From Fictibacillus halophilus (GTDB taxonomy: Bacteria; Bacillota; Bacilli; Bacillales; Fictibacillaceae), in NCBI RefSeq assembly GCF_016401385.1, contig NZ_JAEACF010000001.1:1612001-1676000 (forward strand): a DNA stretch of 64,000 nucleotides, read 5' to 3'. Made by a program: the position numbers and the translations under genes. The notes beneath the pieces were generated by a model that searched no databases, was not told the origin of the DNA, and was given only the letters and a program-made list of their open reading frames with translations. Positions 54,095-62,956 of this stretch are shown here, in pieces; the first letter of the stretch is position 1, and every line of letters begins with the position of its first letter.

Positions 54095-54581
54095 AGATTT
54101 TATTCAGTGTACTGTTTCTCAAAATGTCAGCTGCCTCATGCGCTTCTTCATCTTCAGCCAATTCAAGGGCTGTTTTTCCATCTTCTTTGGCGAGGTAAGG
54201 ATCTGCTCCTTTTTCAACAAAATAGGCGATCATCTCAGGATCGTTATGCTGAGCGGCTTGATGTAGAATCGTCCAGCCTCCGCTCTGTTTTTCGTTAATA
54301 TTAGCTCCGTGCGATAGTAAGAGACTCATCATCTCTTGGCGATTTTTCATATTTGCTGCCGCGGCATGAAGCGGTGTGTTCGCCATGTTGTTTCCTGACT
54401 TCACATGAACATCAGCTCCTTGATCAAGCAACAGTCTCACAATCTCGATATGTCCAAAATGTGCGGCCAAATGAAGAGGTGACCATCCTTCACTGAGTCC
54501 GTTTATGCTTGTTTCTTCGTTTTTCAAAAGTTCCTCAACAACCGTTAAATTCCCATCCATTGCTGCTTGGTGCAGATTCAT
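54093..54581 (-). CDS. Ankyrin repeat protein
   Basis: 162 aa from ATG 54581, with AAAGGGTGG just upstream. Four or five ankyrin repeats, for example GWSPLHLAAHFGHIEIVRLL, NTPLHAAAANMKNRQEMMSLL and TILHQAAQHNDPEMIAYFV. It is soluble. Ankyrin repeats bind proteins; the partner is unknown. No signal peptide. Confidence 0.9.
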   Translation of the reverse strand: MNLHQAAMDGNLTVVEELLKNEETSINGLSEGWSPLHLAAHFGHIEIVRLLLDQGADVHVKSGNNMANTPLHAAAANMKNRQEMMSLLLSHGANINEKQSGGWTILHQAAQHNDPEMIAYFVEKGADPYLAKEDGKTALELAEDEEAHEAADILRNSTLNKI

Positions 54582-54758
54582 CGTATCCACCCTTTCTGAT
54601 AGTTGTTAGACGACTACTTCGACTTCCTGACACGAAAACCCTTTTACATACAATTATTTACAAATTTTTTCTCTGATTCCCAGTTGTTTCGCGGTCAAAA
54701 TTATGTGAACATTTAAATAGTGAAAGTCGTTGGGGGAACTGAATATACGGGGGATTTT

Positions 54759-55538
54759 ATGCGTTTAAAAATACTATCTTTATCACTGGCTGCTTTTCTC
54801 GTGATGACAACTGCAGCACACGCTTCAACACCATATACGGTTCAGCAAAATGACACACTGTGGAAGATCGCACAGCATAAAAATGTAAGCGTATCAAATG
54901 TTATCGGAATGAATCGATTGACGAGCCATAGCATCTATACTGGTCAAACGTTATATATTCCATCGTCTTCAAATCTACACAAAGTAGTAATTGGAGAGAC
55001 TCTTAACAAAATCGCTTCGGCGTCAAATGTTAGTTTATGGGCAATCCAACAGGCAAACCCACAGATCAAAGAGATCAATTGGGTTTATCCTGGACAAGTG
55101 ATCGAGCTGCCAGCTTCTGTTGCCAAACAACAGCCAGCACCAAAATCCACAGCTCCAGCACAACCTGCAGTCGGTTCAACTGCTACACAGGTTTCACAGC
55201 TTGTGAATGCAGAGCGTCAAAAAGCCGGCCTTGCCCCATTAACACTTGATGCTGAACTTAGCAATGTTGCTTTGGCAAAAGCTAAAGACATGATCCAGAA
55301 TAACTATTTCGATCATAACTCACCTACTTACGGATCTCCGTTTGACATGATGCGAAGCTTTGGAATCGAATACACAGCAGCAGGTGAGAACATTGCACAA
55401 GGCCAAACTTCACCACAAGCAGTAATGACAGATTGGATGAATAGTCCTGGTCACCGCCAAAACATTTTAAGCTCTAACTACGACTCCATCGGAGTAGGTT
55501 ATTTTGAGGGAGCTTGGGTACAACTATTTAAAAAATAA
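54759..55538 (+). CDS. LysM and CAP (YkwD/SCP-like) domain secreted protein
   Basis: 259 aa from ATG 54759, chosen because it starts a classical signal peptide MRLKILSLSLAAFLVMTTA; a GTG at 54720 would extend it. Two LysM units follow (YTVQQNDTLWKIAQHKNVS and HKVVIGETLNKIASASNVS), then a Pro/Ala linker, then a CAP domain with VNAERQKAGLAPLTLDAEL, ENIAQGQTSP and SPGHRQNILSSNYDSIGVG. It binds peptidoglycan, likely at the cell surface or spore coat. Confidence 0.9.
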   Translation: MRLKILSLSLAAFLVMTTAAHASTPYTVQQNDTLWKIAQHKNVSVSNVIGMNRLTSHSIYTGQTLYIPSSSNLHKVVIGETLNKIASASNVSLWAIQQANPQIKEINWVYPGQVIELPASVAKQQPAPKSTAPAQPAVGSTATQVSQLVNAERQKAGLAPLTLDAELSNVALAKAKDMIQNNYFDHNSPTYGSPFDMMRSFGIEYTAAGENIAQGQTSPQAVMTDWMNSPGHRQNILSSNYDSIGVGYFEGAWVQLFKK

Positions 55539-55565
55539 GGATCTTCCGCACGACTTTCCACTTAA

Positions 55566-55594
55566 AAACATGCAGCTTCTCTGGTTGCATGTTT
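55566..55594. terminator. Terminator between convergent genes
   Basis: A perfect 9-bp stem AAACATGCA / TGCATGTTT with T run, after the LysM-CAP gene and before the stop of the kinase-like gene on the other strand. Confidence 0.8.
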
Positions 55595-55595
55595 T

Positions 55596-56135
55596 TTATA
55601 TGTGTATCAACCGGTCTTCAGTCTTTATTTCCTGAATGACTTGTTGCATGTCATCAGTAGTTAGGAGACTTGTATGAAGAAGATGTTTAGAATCTAAGTC
55701 TGATTTCAAAAACTCATGAAAAAGAATCAAACACCTTTCACCCATTCGATCTTCGTCATTGCGCAACGCATCTCTTTTTACCAACGTATCCTTATCTGCC
55801 CAAAGAACAACGTATTTGATCGTAACGCCGAAATCACTCAACTGTTCTCTTAACCATTCAACATCCTTGGGAAAGATGATGTAATCAATCACAACGTCAC
55901 AGCCATAATCAATGAAGTTCCTTGTAAGTTGAAGAATGTTATTCCAGATCAAATCATGCTCCTGTTCACTTTCCCAGGGCTTCTCTCTTCCATTAATGTG
56001 CATATGACTGATATCATCACCCGAGAGGTAGGCGCTTTCGGGTAAACTTTTTACAAGTTCAGTTGAAGTTGTTGATTTCCCGACTCCTGCAGGTCCTGAC
56101 AGGAGATAAACGGTTCTTGCATGCTCTCTTGTCAC
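55596..56135 (-). CDS. P-loop kinase-like ATPase
   Basis: 179 aa. Walker A SGPAGVGKSTTS near residues 13-24, SGDDISH, and a lid-like LVKRDALRNDEDRMGER region with two Arg, typical of small-molecule kinases (AAA_33/zeta-toxin-like fold). It probably phosphorylates a small substrate. It is 16 bases downstream of the AbrB-type gene in the same orientation. Confidence 0.8.
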   Translation of the reverse strand: MTREHARTVYLLSGPAGVGKSTTSTELVKSLPESAYLSGDDISHMHINGREKPWESEQEHDLIWNNILQLTRNFIDYGCDVVIDYIIFPKDVEWLREQLSDFGVTIKYVVLWADKDTLVKRDALRNDEDRMGERCLILFHEFLKSDLDSKHLLHTSLLTTDDMQQVIQEIKTEDRLIHI

Positions 56136-56151
56136 TGGTGTTCCTCCACAC

Positions 56152-56424
56152 TTAAAACTTTAATTCTAGTTCTTCTAAAAGTGCTCTTGCACCGTTCGGA
56201 CTAAGTACGAACTTTCCGCCTGCATACGTGGAATTTTGATCTGTCACTTCTCCTGTAATCACACAAGAGTTATTAGCTATGTATTTCTTTAAAATAATAC
56301 GGTCATCTTCTACAAATATCTCTATGCCATCCTTAATGTCTAGATCCATCATTCGGCGCAATTCAATCGGAATAACGATTCTTCCTAACTCATCCACTTT
56401 TCTTACGATCCCCGTGCTTTTCAT
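56152..56424 (-). CDS. AbrB-family transition-state regulator
   Basis: 90 aa from ATG 56424, with GGAAGG seven bases upstream; an upstream ATG at 56445 is before the ribosome binding site. N-terminal AbrB DNA-binding fold MKSTGIVRKVDELGRIVIP and LRRMMDLDIKDGIEIFVED, and a C-terminal multimerisation part with a single Cys (NNSCVITGEV). Length and tail are like Abh or AbrB of Bacillus. It likely represses post-exponential genes. Confidence 0.92.
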   Translation of the reverse strand: MKSTGIVRKVDELGRIVIPIELRRMMDLDIKDGIEIFVEDDRIILKKYIANNSCVITGEVTDQNSTYAGGKFVLSPNGARALLEELELKF

Positions 56425-56665
56425 TTGTTCTACCTTCCCTTTCATTCCAAGCGGATTATTACATTCTGTATTAAAGTTGCCACACTTGGTAAATTATGTT
56501 TTTTATGACTGAATTAATCATCTCAAAAACTTCTAAAAATAGGAAGGGGATTTGGGTTGGGTTAATTTATTGAGTAAATAGAACTAATTTAAAAGAACAA
56601 AATGCAAAAATACGATTTTTTGTATTTGTCATGAGGCAAGAATCCTATAACTTTTTCCCAAAATA

Positions 56666-56696
56666 AAAGCTTGCAGGAAAATTCCCTGCAAGCTTT
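56666..56696. terminator. Terminator of the methyltransferase gene
   Basis: A perfect 12-bp stem AAAGCTTGCAGG / CCTGCAAGCTTT with a 7-base loop, at the stop of the minus-strand methyltransferase gene. The 220 bp on its right hold no gene that I can support. Confidence 0.85.
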
Positions 56697-57411
56697 AAAC
56701 AGATTTTTTCATTACGACATAGGTTATGGCATTAGTCGTAAGAAGGACAGGTCTTAGATTACGTACGATTTTAAAACTTAACGGATTTATGACTGCTTTT
56801 AAAATTTCCCAGTTAGGATAGGAATTCTTAAGCAATTTGCTCATATCATTCGTATTCATGTTAATTTCAATAAGAGCTTCTAGTGGTGTTTGAGTTTCTA
56901 GATCAGTCTCTGTGACTTCGGAGTTTACAATCAAGCAATTTACCCCACCGTTACGAGTTCCTTTTTCCATTCGTTGAAGAACCGTCCTTAAAGATTCAAC
57001 AGAATCAGCATGTTCTAGACTTGAAACAGCTACGATCAAATCATATGCATCTTCTTTGATTTCATATGTGCTTATGTCTGCATTAATAGGCGTGATATGA
57101 TCCAATACTTCAAACTCTTTGCTATATTGTTCTAGTTTTTCAAGTGCAGAGTCTAGGAAGTCGACACAATCAATTTCAACACCTTGTTCTATAAACGCCT
57201 GAGCTAATGGAATACTATTTCTCCCCACTCCACAGCCTAAATCTAATATCTGAATATCTTGCAATCCACTCAAAATAGGAACTAACTCCATGACTGTTCT
57301 TACAGGTCTATTAAGCCATGAACCTTTTTCGAACAGTTTATAATTGTCATAACAATAATCATGGTATTCTTTTTCTTCTTGACGAATTCTCTCTAATTTA
57401 TTCAAGCTCAA
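56695..57411 (-). CDS. Class I SAM-dependent methyltransferase
   Basis: About 238 aa, start at TTG 57411 or 57405 behind GGAGGA; the ATG at 57450 is ahead of that site. SAM motif I ILDLGCGVGRNSIPLA, acidic loop CVDFLDSALEKL and motif VAVSSLEHADS. It has the general look of TehB or UbiG-type enzymes. The substrate is unknown. It is 50 bases after the TetR gene in the same direction. Confidence 0.85.
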   Translation of the reverse strand: MSLNKLERIRQEEKEYHDYCYDNYKLFEKGSWLNRPVRTVMELVPILSGLQDIQILDLGCGVGRNSIPLAQAFIEQGVEIDCVDFLDSALEKLEQYSKEFEVLDHITPINADISTYEIKEDAYDLIVAVSSLEHADSVESLRTVLQRMEKGTRNGGVNCLIVNSEVTETDLETQTPLEALIEINMNTNDMSKLLKNSYPNWEILKAVINPLSFKIVRNLRPVLLTTNAITYVVMKKSV

Positions 57412-57461
57412 GAATCCTCCATTCATCAAACAGGAATCAATTACGCTCACTACACGGACAA

Positions 57462-58004
57462 CTATTTTTGAAAATCAGAAAATCCTTCTAATGCTTTATT
57501 AATATTAGGCTCAAAATCAATCGCATCAAGCATAGCAATTCCTTCTACTATAATGAACGTTAAAGGTGCTAGTTTCTCTTTTTCTTCATCGTCAGCTTGA
57601 ATGAGTTCAGAACAGTATTGGATAAAAATATTCCCGATCTGTTTGGCAATTGGATAATAAGGCTCTTCTTTTTTCGAAGCTCGTGCAATTAACTCGAGCC
57701 AGAGCTGAATGTAGGGTTTCACGACAGGGTTTTTGATCAATTGGTAAAGATGCGGTACTAATTGATTAAAAGGAATAGGAACTGTTTGCGCCTGTTCAAG
57801 AATAGTAATCAGGTTATCAGATATCTGGGTTAACACTTCTGTCATTAGCTCTTCTTTGTCTTGATAATAATGAAGCAGCATTCTGTCACTCGTCCCTGCA
57901 GCCTGTGCTAAACTTCTTAAGCTTCCTGACTGAAGACCGTTTATGAGAATATGGTTCGCCATTTTTTCTTGAATCTCTTGTTTTCGTAATTCGCCTTTTT
58001 TCAT
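57462..58004 (-). CDS. TetR-family transcriptional regulator
   Basis: 180 aa from ATG 58004, with GAGGAAAA upstream (GTG 58007 possible). N-terminal HTH: LINGLQSGSLRSLAQAAGTSDRMLLHYYQDKEEL, shown here as RSLAQAAGTSDRMLLHYY, the TetR recognition unit. The C-terminal helical domain is ligand-binding. It faces the DUF5367 membrane gene, with two palindromic operators between them, so it represses both genes in all likelihood. Confidence 0.92.
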   Translation of the reverse strand: MKKGELRKQEIQEKMANHILINGLQSGSLRSLAQAAGTSDRMLLHYYQDKEELMTEVLTQISDNLITILEQAQTVPIPFNQLVPHLYQLIKNPVVKPYIQLWLELIARASKKEEPYYPIAKQIGNIFIQYCSELIQADDEEKEKLAPLTFIIVEGIAMLDAIDFEPNINKALEGFSDFQK

Positions 58005-58028
58005 CACATTTTCCTCGTTGCATTTTTT

Positions 58029-58071
58029 ATGTAGTATATGCTACATTTTAATTATGTAGCAAGTGCTACAT
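58029..58071. promoter_or_regulatory. Two palindromic TetR operators
   Basis: ATGTAG-N6-CTACAT occurs twice (58029-58046 and 58054-58071), centres 25 bp apart, between the divergent TetR and DUF5367 genes. Both half-sites are perfect in both copies. Confidence 0.85.
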
Positions 58072-58099
58072 TTTTGTGAAAATGGGAGGGATCTAATAA

Positions 58100-58543
58100 A
58101 TGAAGAATAGTGAAGTTGCAGAAGTTAGCGATTTAGAATCACCACGTTTTTTCAGTAAAAAACAAACAGCAATTTTATTCGCATTCGGAATTATATTTTG
58201 GTTCAGTGGTGCAATGGCTGTTAAATTTGGGTATTCCATGGGTTTATTTGGCCATACGGGCAGTCTGATTTCTTTCGCTCTTGCTTTACCAGTATCTTGG
58301 TTTTCTGTTTTACTTATCGTGAAAGGTGCAGATCTTAAGCCCCTACAAATTGTTCCTGGAATCGGTTTAGGTCTTGCAACAGCTACATTCTTTGATGGAA
58401 TTGTTCTAACTTGGGGAACTTGGGTTTATGGTACGAATTCAGATCAGATCAGTTTTGGTGCAGCATGGATCTTATGGGGTGCCTTTACGTTTTTGGCATT
58501 CGCATTTTTGGAAGCATACCGAAAAGGAATAAAATTGGCTTAA
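58100..58543 (+). CDS. DUF5367 family membrane protein
   Basis: 147 aa with four membrane helices; GGGAGGG precedes the ATG. The pattern WFSGAMAVKFGYSMG and GLATATFFDGIVLTWG fits the DUF5367 family. The gene is under two TetR operators, so it may be a small-molecule stress or export-related protein. The molecular role is unknown. Confidence 0.75.
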   Translation: MKNSEVAEVSDLESPRFFSKKQTAILFAFGIIFWFSGAMAVKFGYSMGLFGHTGSLISFALALPVSWFSVLLIVKGADLKPLQIVPGIGLGLATATFFDGIVLTWGTWVYGTNSDQISFGAAWILWGAFTFLAFAFLEAYRKGIKLA

Positions 58544-58555
58544 AGCGTTCAAAAA

Positions 58556-58593
58556 AATACCAAGTACACTTTAAAAGCGGTGTACTTGGTATT
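58556..58593. terminator. Terminator between convergent genes
   Basis: A perfect 14-bp stem AATACCAAGTACAC / GTGTACTTGGTATT with A and T flanks; it overlaps the stop of the amidase gene on the minus strand. Confidence 0.9.
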
Positions 58594-59284
58594 ACTTTAC
58601 TCTTAAGATTTGACCTGGAAATATGCTGTAGTTACTATCTAGATTGTTCCAGCTTTTGATTTGTTGAATCGTGCTTCCGTATTGTTGGCTAAGAGAATAA
58701 ACCGTATCTCCACTCACTACAGTGTGATAAATTGCTTTTTTAGGAAGATTGAAGCTCTTCACAATCCCATTTACATGTCCTCGCGCAATACTTTCAATAA
58801 ATGACGTTGTTTTCAACTTATTTGCATCATTCACATTATCTATAAACCCATTCTCTGTTAACAGAGCAGGCATATTTGATTCACGCAATACATGAAAGTC
58901 TGCTGTCTTTTGCCCACGATCACTAAAATTCACAAGTTTTAAAATTTCCGCATGGATATTATCTTGATACGTCGTTGTAGGTGCTATGGAACCTGGATAG
59001 ACGTAATCTTCATACCCTGTTCCACCGCCTGCATTGGTATGAACGGATAAAAAGAAATCAGCTCCCCATGCGTTTGCAGCATCGGTTCGTTCTGTTAATG
59101 ACTTTGTTACATCTGATGTCCTGCTCATCAAAACGGAAACATTGCTATATTCAGCAAGTAAAATATCTCTTATACGAAGTCCAATTTTTAAAGTAAGTGC
59201 CTTTTCTGTGAGGTTATTAGCAACCCCTCCAGGATCAGTTCCTCCATGACCTGGATCAATAAAGATTTTCACCATTTTCATCAC
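58592..59284 (-). CDS. N-acetylmuramoyl-L-alanine amidase with C-terminal LysM
   Basis: 230 aa. Amidase_3 zinc site: DPGHGGTDPGG (His), NLTEK (Glu), LSVHTNAGGG (His) and catalytic Glu in LLTENGFIDN. The LysM unit at residues about 183-229 reads YHTVVSGDTVYSLSQQYGS. No signal peptide, as in CwlC-type enzymes made in the mother cell for lysis at the end of sporulation. It cuts the amide bond between MurNAc and L-Ala. Confidence 0.93.
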   Translation of the reverse strand: MMKMVKIFIDPGHGGTDPGGVANNLTEKALTLKIGLRIRDILLAEYSNVSVLMSRTSDVTKSLTERTDAANAWGADFFLSVHTNAGGGTGYEDYVYPGSIAPTTTYQDNIHAEILKLVNFSDRGQKTADFHVLRESNMPALLTENGFIDNVNDANKLKTTSFIESIARGHVNGIVKSFNLPKKAIYHTVVSGDTVYSLSQQYGSTIQQIKSWNNLDSNYSIFPGQILRVK

Positions 59285-59466
59285 CCCTATTATTCATCAT
59301 ATGATGGAATCTATGAAAAGGTTTGTACAATTTACTAGAGTTTATCTAGCCTTAAACGCCTTTTGTTGCATAGTGTCCAATCAACTAGAGAACTCCTTTC
59401 ATAATCTACTACATAGAGAGTGTAACGTCTCTATAAAATGCACTACAAAGATATGGGGTGTCTTTT

Positions 59467-59553
59467 ATGCGTAATTTCTTAAGTCTATTAGACGGATTAT
59501 TTGCTGACAAAAAAATCCGCAAGACTCCACAAGACAAAAAAAGAATTGGCTAA
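59467..59553 (+). CDS. 28-residue basic protein
   Basis: ATG 59467 follows GGGGTGTC and a short T stretch; 28 codons to TAA. The protein starts MRNFLSLLDGLFADKK and ends RIG; an amphipathic first half and a basic second half. It resembles the many tiny Bacillus proteins without known function. Low certainty. Confidence 0.4.
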   Translation: MRNFLSLLDGLFADKKIRKTPQDKKRIG

Positions 59554-59562
59554 AAACAAATT

Positions 59563-59584
59563 GCCTAACTATTTGAAGTTAGGC
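59563..59584 (-). terminator. Hairpin, possible terminator of the AraC gene
   Basis: A perfect 8-bp stem GCCTAACT / AGTTAGGC with a 6-base loop. The T run is on the minus-strand side, so it may end the AraC gene at 59626. Confidence 0.5.
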
Positions 59585-59625
59585 TAGACGTACATAATAT
59601 ATAAGAGGTTTATATTTTTCTCTAA

Positions 59626-60462
59626 TTACCTTCTTACAATTGGAATCCAGATTTCAGCACTTCTCCCAGACTCCCCTACAAAGTAAACCTCAATCTCTGG
59701 CAATCCAGCATGTTGGTAGTCCGTTGCCGGAAACCACTCCCGATAGATTCGATGAAATCCACTCTGTATAGCTTCAGGAAGTGAGCCATGGCAAGGAAAA
59801 ACAGCCCATGTAGTAGAGGGGATTCTCTTAACTGTCAATCTTTCAGAAGAGGTTACTACTTCTTCCTTTCTGCCAATCATATATGTAAAGTCCTCATCAA
59901 AGTTTAATGTTAGACCAAGTAAAGAGTTACTAATAGACTCTTGATTGATATCATCTATCGTTCCATCCCGCCTACACTCTCCCCAGAAATCTTGTCGTGT
60001 TCGACCTTCGTTTCCACAAGTTAGAGTAGTCGTTTTTCCGAAAACTATGAAAGATTCTTTTTCCTCAATTAAATAATCCAGTTCACGATCTCCAGAAACG
60101 GTAAGTTGGAACGAGATGCGTGGGAATGCTTTCAGTGATACACCCGATTGACGAGCTTCAGATGGTGAGATACCATGGATTTTCCGAAATGCCTTAGAAA
60201 ACGATTCTGGGGTTTTGTACCCGTATTTCAATGCTACATCGATCACTTTGGAGGGAGAAACAGCCAGTTCTTGAGCAGCTAAGGTCAGCTTTCGTTTCCG
60301 TACATATTCCGCAACTGTCATTCCAGAAATCATAAAAAACATTCGTTGAAAATGGAAAGGTGAAGAATACGCTACCTTCGCAATCGCGTTGATATTTAAT
60401 GGTTCCTCCATCATACTCTCTATGTAATCTAAAGCTTCTTCCATCCGATTCAGCCACTCCAT
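59626..60462 (-). CDS. AraC-family regulator with GyrI-like effector domain
   Basis: 278 aa. Two HTH units: NINAIAKVAYSSPFHFQRMF and KVIDVALKYGYKTPESFSKAF, residues about 22-100. The C-terminal 160 residues follow the AraC effector-binding (GyrI-like) fold, with PSTTWAVFPCHGSLPEAI and EIEVYFVGESGRSAEIWIPI. It senses a small ligand, often a drug. The target genes are not evident. Confidence 0.92.
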   Translation of the reverse strand: MEWLNRMEEALDYIESMMEEPLNINAIAKVAYSSPFHFQRMFFMISGMTVAEYVRKRKLTLAAQELAVSPSKVIDVALKYGYKTPESFSKAFRKIHGISPSEARQSGVSLKAFPRISFQLTVSGDRELDYLIEEKESFIVFGKTTTLTCGNEGRTRQDFWGECRRDGTIDDINQESISNSLLGLTLNFDEDFTYMIGRKEEVVTSSERLTVKRIPSTTWAVFPCHGSLPEAIQSGFHRIYREWFPATDYQHAGLPEIEVYFVGESGRSAEIWIPIVRR

Positions 60463-60647
60463 ACTAAACCACCTCTATAATATTGCTCGAAAAGATTGAT
60501 AAAATATAACTTCGCTCCTCTGCTTTGTTAACCTGCTATTATTCTCTTTTCATACCAGTTCGTTAAAAGCACGGAATGACAGGATACCCAACAATACTGC
60601 TTCTATAATGAAATGGAAAAGTACAAATTTATGAAAAGAGGGATTAG

Positions 60648-61361
60648 ATGAAGAAAAGCATGGTTAGTTTGATTACAGTCGGGCTATTATTCTCCAGCGG
60701 TTCAGCTACTTGGGCTCACCCATCTAAACAGAAAAAGGTGGAGTATGTTGCGTTAGGTGATTCCATACCTGCTGGGATGACGCCTTATGGTAACTATGAT
60801 GAAAGTTATCCGGATATGCTAAAAGATATGTTCCAGCGCTCAAACACTAAACTAAAAGACTATGACAATTTTTCAGTTTCAGGTTATAGCTCAGAACAAT
60901 TGAAGGACGATGTTGAAAATAACTCTACTATTCGTAACGAACTTCGTGAGGCTACTCATATTACGATTACGATTGGAGCCAACGATCTGTTTCAAAAACT
61001 ACTATCTGACCCATCAACCGCACAACAAGGAATTGATGCAGCAAGTTCAAATTTAAACGATATTCTACAAATGATTGACGAGTTAAACCCAAAAGCAAAC
61101 GTCTATGTCATGGGCTATTACAATCCTTTTGCTTATTATCCAAAAGAAGTTCAGAATTTCCTTGTTCCCCTTTCTGATACCTTGAATCATGAAATTGAAG
61201 TTCGAGCTATAGAAAACGGTGATACATATGTCCCTACTGCATATGTCATCGATCCTGAGTTTGAAAAATACATGCCTAACCCTGAAGATAACCATTTAAA
61301 TGTGAAGGGATATAAGGTGATCGCTAAAGAATTTTGGAAGGTTATGAAAAAAGATAGATGA
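60648..61361 (+). CDS. Secreted SGNH/GDSL hydrolase
   Basis: 237 aa. Signal peptide KKSMVSLITVGLLFSSGSATWA. SGNH blocks: VALGDSIPAG (Ser), SGYSSEQL (Gly), TIGANDLF (Asn), and DNHLNVKGY (Asp and His). Esterase or lipase, acting outside the cell, maybe on acylated polymers of the wall. Own ribosome binding site (AGAGGGATTAG) and terminator. Confidence 0.92.
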   Translation: MKKSMVSLITVGLLFSSGSATWAHPSKQKKVEYVALGDSIPAGMTPYGNYDESYPDMLKDMFQRSNTKLKDYDNFSVSGYSSEQLKDDVENNSTIRNELREATHITITIGANDLFQKLLSDPSTAQQGIDAASSNLNDILQMIDELNPKANVYVMGYYNPFAYYPKEVQNFLVPLSDTLNHEIEVRAIENGDTYVPTAYVIDPEFEKYMPNPEDNHLNVKGYKVIAKEFWKVMKKDR

Positions 61362-61362
61362 G

Positions 61363-61393
61363 AAAAAAGACTCGTCAATGGCGAGTCTTTTTT
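61363..61393. terminator. Terminator of the SGNH hydrolase gene
   Basis: A perfect 12-bp stem AAAAAAGACTCG / CGAGTCTTTTTT with a 7-base loop. It can serve both converging genes. Confidence 0.92.
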
Positions 61394-61415
61394 CATTAAA
61401 ACACTTCACTAATCC

Positions 61416-62297
61416 TTATTCATCAAATCCTAAATTTATCGGTTGATCTGGTAAATTCTCAGATCCCATCATATTGGTAGTTGGCTCTGATTCATCTACT
61501 TCTACAAACTGAAATCCGTCTGCCCATACTTTCCCTTGTCCGGCTAAAAGCACCCCAAAATGCATAGACGCACTTTCAGCAGGAACATCGAGTACCACTT
61601 TATAATAGTTCCAATCAGAGGTTCCTGAAATTGACCGGTTGTCCATATTGTCAAATTGAACAACATCCCCTGATTGATTGTCTACGCGAAACCATGCTCC
61701 ACACTTTGTTACATCCTCCGTTTTTAAATAGCACGACATCTTAATTCTTTTTCCTCTGAATCGTTCTGCTGAAATACTTTGCATCATCGTACCAAATTGT
61801 CCTTCTCCCATATCCCCTGTTGAATATAAAAGACCTGATTTGGTTCCAGTATGGAATACCTTATCATCCGATTCCATGCAATAATCACTTGGATGCGATC
61901 CGCTCAACATCCACCCTTTTACTGTTGTTGTTTGGTTCATTTCATTTTCCTCCATCCCACTAATGGTTCTCATCAGTTTTCGATATTTTCCCGGTGGCAT
62001 GTTGTACAGTTCTTTAAATGAACGTGTGAAAGCTTCTTGTGATTGAAACTGTAATGAAAATGCGATGTGTAAAATGGACTCATCCGAATAGAGAAGGTAC
62101 ATGGCTGCTATCGCTAAACGCCGCTTACGAACATACTCACTTAACGTTTGGCCCGTTTCTTTCTTAAAGATCCGCGATAGATGAAATTTCGAATACCCTA
62201 CTTTATTTGCATAATGTTCTAGGAACCAGTCATCTTGTAAATGTTCTTCAATGTAACGAATGGTCTCCTTCGTGACTTCACTATACATCCTGCTCAC
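61416..62297 (-). CDS. AraC-family regulator with C-terminal beta-sandwich domain
   Basis: 293 aa. N-terminal AraC HTH pair: FLEHYANKVGYSKFHLSRIF and LHIAFSLQFQSQEAFTRSF, ending PPGKYRKL. The C-terminal part (about 125-275) is beta-rich: RFRGKRIKMSCYLKTEDV, WNYYKVVLDVPAES and MHFGVLLAGQGKVWADGFQF, much like the carbohydrate-binding fold of secreted enzymes, but here in a cytoplasmic regulator. It may sense a sugar or other small ligand. There is no signal peptide. Confidence 0.88.
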   Translation of the reverse strand: MSRMYSEVTKETIRYIEEHLQDDWFLEHYANKVGYSKFHLSRIFKKETGQTLSEYVRKRRLAIAAMYLLYSDESILHIAFSLQFQSQEAFTRSFKELYNMPPGKYRKLMRTISGMEENEMNQTTTVKGWMLSGSHPSDYCMESDDKVFHTGTKSGLLYSTGDMGEGQFGTMMQSISAERFRGKRIKMSCYLKTEDVTKCGAWFRVDNQSGDVVQFDNMDNRSISGTSDWNYYKVVLDVPAESASMHFGVLLAGQGKVWADGFQFVEVDESEPTTNMMGSENLPDQPINLGFDE

Positions 62298-62427
62298 CTC
62301 ACTATTATCATAATAGAAGGTGTAAATGAATTTTTGATATTATTTGCTAATCTATCTATTTTTTTCATACTTTTTATGAACATCACACTAAATAACACAG
62401 CGGAAGTTAATTAGTTCATTAGTTATA

Positions 62428-62459
62428 AAAAAATGCACTTCCTCTTCTCGAAGAAATGC
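62428..62459 (-). terminator. Possible terminator of the YjdJ-like gene
   Basis: An imperfect hairpin (TGCATTTCTTC / GAAGTGCA type) followed on the minus strand by seven T residues, just after the stop at 62483. Confidence 0.5.
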
Positions 62460-62482
62460 AATCATTTAGTAATTATTCGCGC

Positions 62483-62956
62483 TTAATATACCTCTTGATT
62501 ATTCGATGTGAATTTTATTCTCAACATTACTGCAACGATGCTACTCGACATTCCAGCTAGTAGAAACAGCCAAGTAAACCATTCCAGACCCATAGTAGGG
62601 GATCTAAACGTTAACGAACTGGCTAAAAATAGTGTAAGTCCCAGTATGCCGAAAAATAAGCTCAGTTTGTTCGTTTGATTTTTTAAAAGCCATGTAGCAA
62701 TTAATACAAGCATATACAACAAGCTAATTGTCATGAGTATGGGGAATACTGGTTTAAATTTTGCTGCGTAGATGAAATGATCCAATCCTGAGATATCAGA
62801 TACATTTGTTACAGCTCCATGTTTCCATGTTGAAAAAATAGCCGAGTACTTCCATTCCCACTGTGTATCTCTTAATTCACTTCCTTCATACCATGCTGAG
62901 AACGTTGAAAATAAAAATACTAAGATTGATAAAACAAATTGAATCATATACGACAT
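62483..62956 (-). CDS. YjdJ-like (DUF4306) membrane protein
   Basis: 157 aa from ATG 62956 (GAGAGGGA upstream; an upstream in-frame ATG at 62965 is inside the ribosome binding region). Four membrane helices. The extracellular loop after the first helix has FSAWYEGSELRD, WEWKYSAIFS and ISGLDHFIYAAKF, as in YjdJ of Bacillus. Function unknown. Confidence 0.75.
   Translation of the reverse strand: MSYMIQFVLSILVFLFSTFSAWYEGSELRDTQWEWKYSAIFSTWKHGAVTNVSDISGLDHFIYAAKFKPVFPILMTISLLYMLVLIATWLLKNQTNKLSLFFGILGLTLFLASSLTFRSPTMGLEWFTWLFLLAGMSSSIVAVMLRIKFTSNNQEVY

Noticed and set aside
56446..56665. Possible small gene between AbrB and the methyltransferase
   Set aside because: Only short frames without ribosome binding sites were found; the stretch is probably regulatory.
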